Origin: Pelistega europaea
GTDB lineage: Bacteria; Pseudomonadota; Gammaproteobacteria; Burkholderiales; Burkholderiaceae_B
NCBI RefSeq assembly: GCF_013133775.1
Contig: NZ_JABGBO010000006.1
Span: 62,001-126,000, forward strand
Direction: 5' to 3'
Length of the DNA stretch: 64,000 bases
Both the position numbers and the translations under genes were made by a program. Numbering within the stretch: position 1 is the first letter of the stretch; every line of letters begins with the position of its first letter. This document shows, in pieces, positions 62,349 to 64,000 of this stretch. A model generated the notes under the pieces. The model made no database searches. It was not told where the DNA came from and saw only the letters and a list, made by a program, of their open reading frames with translations.

Positions 62349-63224
62349 CTATTTTGTAGATTCTGTCGCTGGTGTGCTAGGAGTTGTGGTTTCTTTGGCA
62401 CTACCTTCTGCAGAGGAGGCGGATGCGCTTTCTGTTGATTTGACTGCTTCTACCTTTTCTTTCACTGCATCAACTACAGCTTCTGTTTTTTCCTTGGCAG
62501 CATCAGCAACTGCACTAGCTTTTTCCTTGGCTGAATCTACCGCTTCTGAAGTAGCTTGTTTAGCAGTTTCTACTTTCTCTTTTGCAGCATCAACTACAGC
62601 TTGTGTTTTTTCCTTGGTAGCATCAGCAACTGCACTAGCTTTTTCCTTGGCTGAGTCCACCGCTTCTGAAGTAGCTTGTTTAGCAGTTTCTACTTTTTCT
62701 TTTGCTGCATCAACAGCAGCTTGTGTCTTGGTTGCTACCTCGTCAGCTGCTTTAGCCACTGTTTCTTTTGCAGAATCTACAGCTTGTTTAGTTGCCTCTA
62801 CAGTCTCTTTTGCTGAGTCAGACAACGATTTTTCAGTAGTTGGGGTTGCTTCTGAGGTGGTTGGTGTAGTGCTAGGAGCAGTTGGAACGGCACTTGTTTC
62901 TGGAGCCGTAGGAACAGCGCTTGGAGCAGGGGCAAAGCCTTCCATCACACTACCGCTATCAGTAGGAGCTGCTTTTTGTAAGCCACCTGAACCTACATAG
63001 GCAAGACCTAATGTACTAGCAAAGAAAACCACAGCCGCCCACTTTGTCATACGAGAGAAAAAGTTAGCTGAACCTGCAGCACCGAAAATACTACCAGCAG
63101 AGCCGCTACCAAATGATGAACCCATGTCAGCACCCTTGCCTTGTTGCAAAAGCACCAGGCCAATAATGGTTAGAGCTGAAATCACTTGAACAGCGATAAG
63201 CACAGGAAATAAATACGTTGACAT
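62349..63224 (-). CDS. secG: Preprotein translocase subunit SecG with long repetitive C-terminal tail
   Basis: A 291-residue SecG, against about 110 in E. coli. Residues 1-80 are the normal two-span SecG (VQVISALTIIGLVLLQQGKG, the GSSFGSGSAGSIFG loop, AAVVFFASTLGLAYVG). Residues about 85-130 are Pro/Thr/Ser-rich, and about 130-280 are charged Ala/Lys/Glu helix, including 40-residue repeats of the pattern KEKVETAKQATSEAVDSAKE. With SecG's known topology the tail would be in the periplasm if both spans are crossed twice (N-out, C-out). It follows tpiA by 18 bp. The tail's role is unknown. Confidence 0.9.
   Translation of the reverse strand: MSTYLFPVLIAVQVISALTIIGLVLLQQGKGADMGSSFGSGSAGSIFGAAGSANFFSRMTKWAAVVFFASTLGLAYVGSGGLQKAAPTDSGSVMEGFAPAPSAVPTAPETSAVPTAPSTTPTTSEATPTTEKSLSDSAKETVEATKQAVDSAKETVAKAADEVATKTQAAVDAAKEKVETAKQATSEAVDSAKEKASAVADATKEKTQAVVDAAKEKVETAKQATSEAVDSAKEKASAVADAAKEKTEAVVDAVKEKVEAVKSTESASASSAEGSAKETTTPSTPATESTK
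62490..62729 (-). repeat. 120-bp tandem repeats in the secG tail
   Basis: Two almost identical 120-bp units (62490-62609 and 62610-62729) encode 40 residues each. Partial copies extend on both sides (to about 62461 and 62765). They explain an apparent long open frame on the opposite strand. Confidence 0.9.
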
Positions 63225-63242
63225 AAAAACTCCGAATAAAAA

Positions 63243-63977
63243 TTAGGCGGCAATAATCGCCAAAAATTCTTTTGCATTTAAAGCAGCCCCACCTACCAAT
63301 GCACCGTCAATATCAGGCATGGTAAAAAGGTTGGCTGCATTATCTGCTTTAACACTTCCACCGTACAAAATCTGTACATCTGCTGCTCCTACCGTTGCTA
63401 ATTGCGTACGAATAAAAGCATGCACCTCTTGCGCTTGTGCAGGTGTGGCAGTCAAACCTGTACCAATCGCCCACACTGGCTCATAAGCCACGACTATTTG
63501 TGATACGACTGAACTATCCAATGCCAGCACAGGCGCTAATTGTTCCTCAATCACAGCTAGCGTTTGTCCAGCTTCACGATTAGCTAGAGATTCACCCACA
63601 CAAACAACAGGTGTTATTCCATGCTCTACAGCACGCAAAGCTTTTTGCGCAACTACCTCACTACGCTCGCCATGATAGGTACGACGCTCAGAATGCCCTA
63701 CAATCACCCAACGACAAGCAAAATCTTTAAGCATATTAGCAGAGACTTCACCAGTGTAAGCCCCTGATTCTGCTATGCTTATGTCTTGTGCCCCCCAGCT
63801 AACAACTGAGTTTTGCAAACAAGACTGTACTTGTGCTAAATAAGGAAAAGATGGACATACTGCAACAAGGCAATTACTTGTCTTTGTTAGACCGTTGACA
63901 AGATCGGATAGCAAGACCTGATTAGCTGCTAAGCTACCATTCATCTTCCAGTTACCTATCACCAAACGCTTACGCAT
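63243..63977 (-). CDS. tpiA: Triosephosphate isomerase
   Basis: A 244-residue glycolytic (beta/alpha)8 barrel interconverting dihydroxyacetone phosphate and glyceraldehyde 3-phosphate. The substrate lysine is in [10 protein letters not shown] (about residue 11), the electrophile histidine in VIVGHSERR, the catalytic glutamate in [12 protein letters not shown] with the flexible loop following, and [11 protein letters not shown] binds phosphate. It heads the tpiA-secG-tRNA-Leu unit. Its product glyceraldehyde 3-phosphate is also a Dxs substrate. The promoter lies at or beyond the window edge. Confidence 0.97.
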   Translation of the reverse strand: MRKRLVIGNWKMNGSLAANQVLLSDLVNGLTKTSNCLVAVCPSFPYLAQVQSCLQNSVVSWGAQDISIAESGAYTGEVSANMLKDFACRWVIVGHSERRTYHGERSEVVAQKALRAVEHGITPVVCVGESLANREAGQTLAVIEEQLAPVLALDSSVVSQIVVAYEPVWAIGTGLTATPAQAQEVHAFIRTQLATVGAADVQILYGGSVKADNAANLFTMPDIDGALVGGAALNAKEFLAIIAA

Positions 63978-64000
63978 ATGTCATCCTCTTTTTTATGAGT

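Noticed and set aside
62374-63000. A 208-codon plus-strand frame opposite secG
   Set aside because: It is the antisense of the repetitive Ala/Lys/Glu tail of secG; repeats with a fixed codon pattern keep the opposite frame open.

Overview
The window is a chromosome segment of a low-GC betaproteobacterium, most likely of the family Alcaligenaceae (order Burkholderiales). The evidence is gene order: ispA-dxs-folE2, lptF divergent from pepA-holC, glnS-minCDE, amgK-murU divergent from lptD-surA-rsmA, glyQS-gmhB-plsC-ygjP-gloA, and tpiA-secG-tRNA-Leu. These are core neighbourhoods of Bordetella relatives, here in AT-rich sequence. A small-genome genus such as Pelistega or a neighbour would fit, but the genus is inferred and not proven. 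Both tRNA genes encode their CCA end.

Layout. 1-4.6 kb: tRNA-Asn, isoprenoid precursor genes (ispA, dxs) and folE2. 4.7-9.2 kb: an operon behind Fur-box-like sites encoding a FecB/FecCD-type metal-chelate ABC importer, a pseudoazurin (blue copper protein) and a DcsG/RimK-like ATP-grasp enzyme; this is the most unusual gene set in the window. 9.3-14.9 kb: lptF, pepA-holC, a Bax1-I membrane protein, a strongly structured intergenic stretch, and pepD. 15.0-21.4 kb (minus strand): a complete YhiI-RbbA-YhhJ ABC-2 exporter with its own outer-membrane lipoprotein. 21.5-28.5 kb (minus): minE, minD, minC, glnS, an EnvZ/OmpR-like two-component pair and a membrane-anchored coiled-coil protein. 28.6-36.4 kb: the murein-recycling genes murU-amgK, divergent from lptD-surA-rsmA (outer-membrane assembly and ribosome maturation), then glycerate kinase. 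36.6-44.3 kb (minus): gloA, ygjP, plsC, gmhB, glyS, glyQ and fumC, the last behind a strong Fur box. 44.3-49.2 kb: a crotonase, then an accessory island with an ATP-grasp ligase, an EamA exporter, an AbrB-family membrane protein, a possible tiny coupled ORF and insertion-sequence debris. 49.2-59.2 kb: iron-sulfur class I fumarase and a dipeptide-type ABC importer with two paralogous binding proteins (dppA1, dppA2, dppBCDF), with the decayed tail of a third binding protein between them. 59.3-64 kb: an S4-domain protein, a quinone oxidoreductase whose leader and start codon are tandemly triplicated, a GNAT acetyltransferase interrupted by a 12-residue repeat, tRNA-Leu, a SecG with a very long repetitive tail, and tpiA.

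How it fits together. Iron is a recurrent theme: Fur-like sites precede the metal importer, the iron-free fumarase fumC and, more weakly, the iron-sulfur fumarase. Envelope biogenesis is the second theme (lptD, lptF, surA, gmhB, plsC, amgK/murU, min genes, secG). A third is recent short-repeat expansion: a 65-bp leader repeat, a 36-bp in-frame repeat, 120-bp secG repeats, and 40-43-bp intergenic repeats, all within 52.9-62.8 kb. No CRISPR array, prophage or intact transposase gene is visible.
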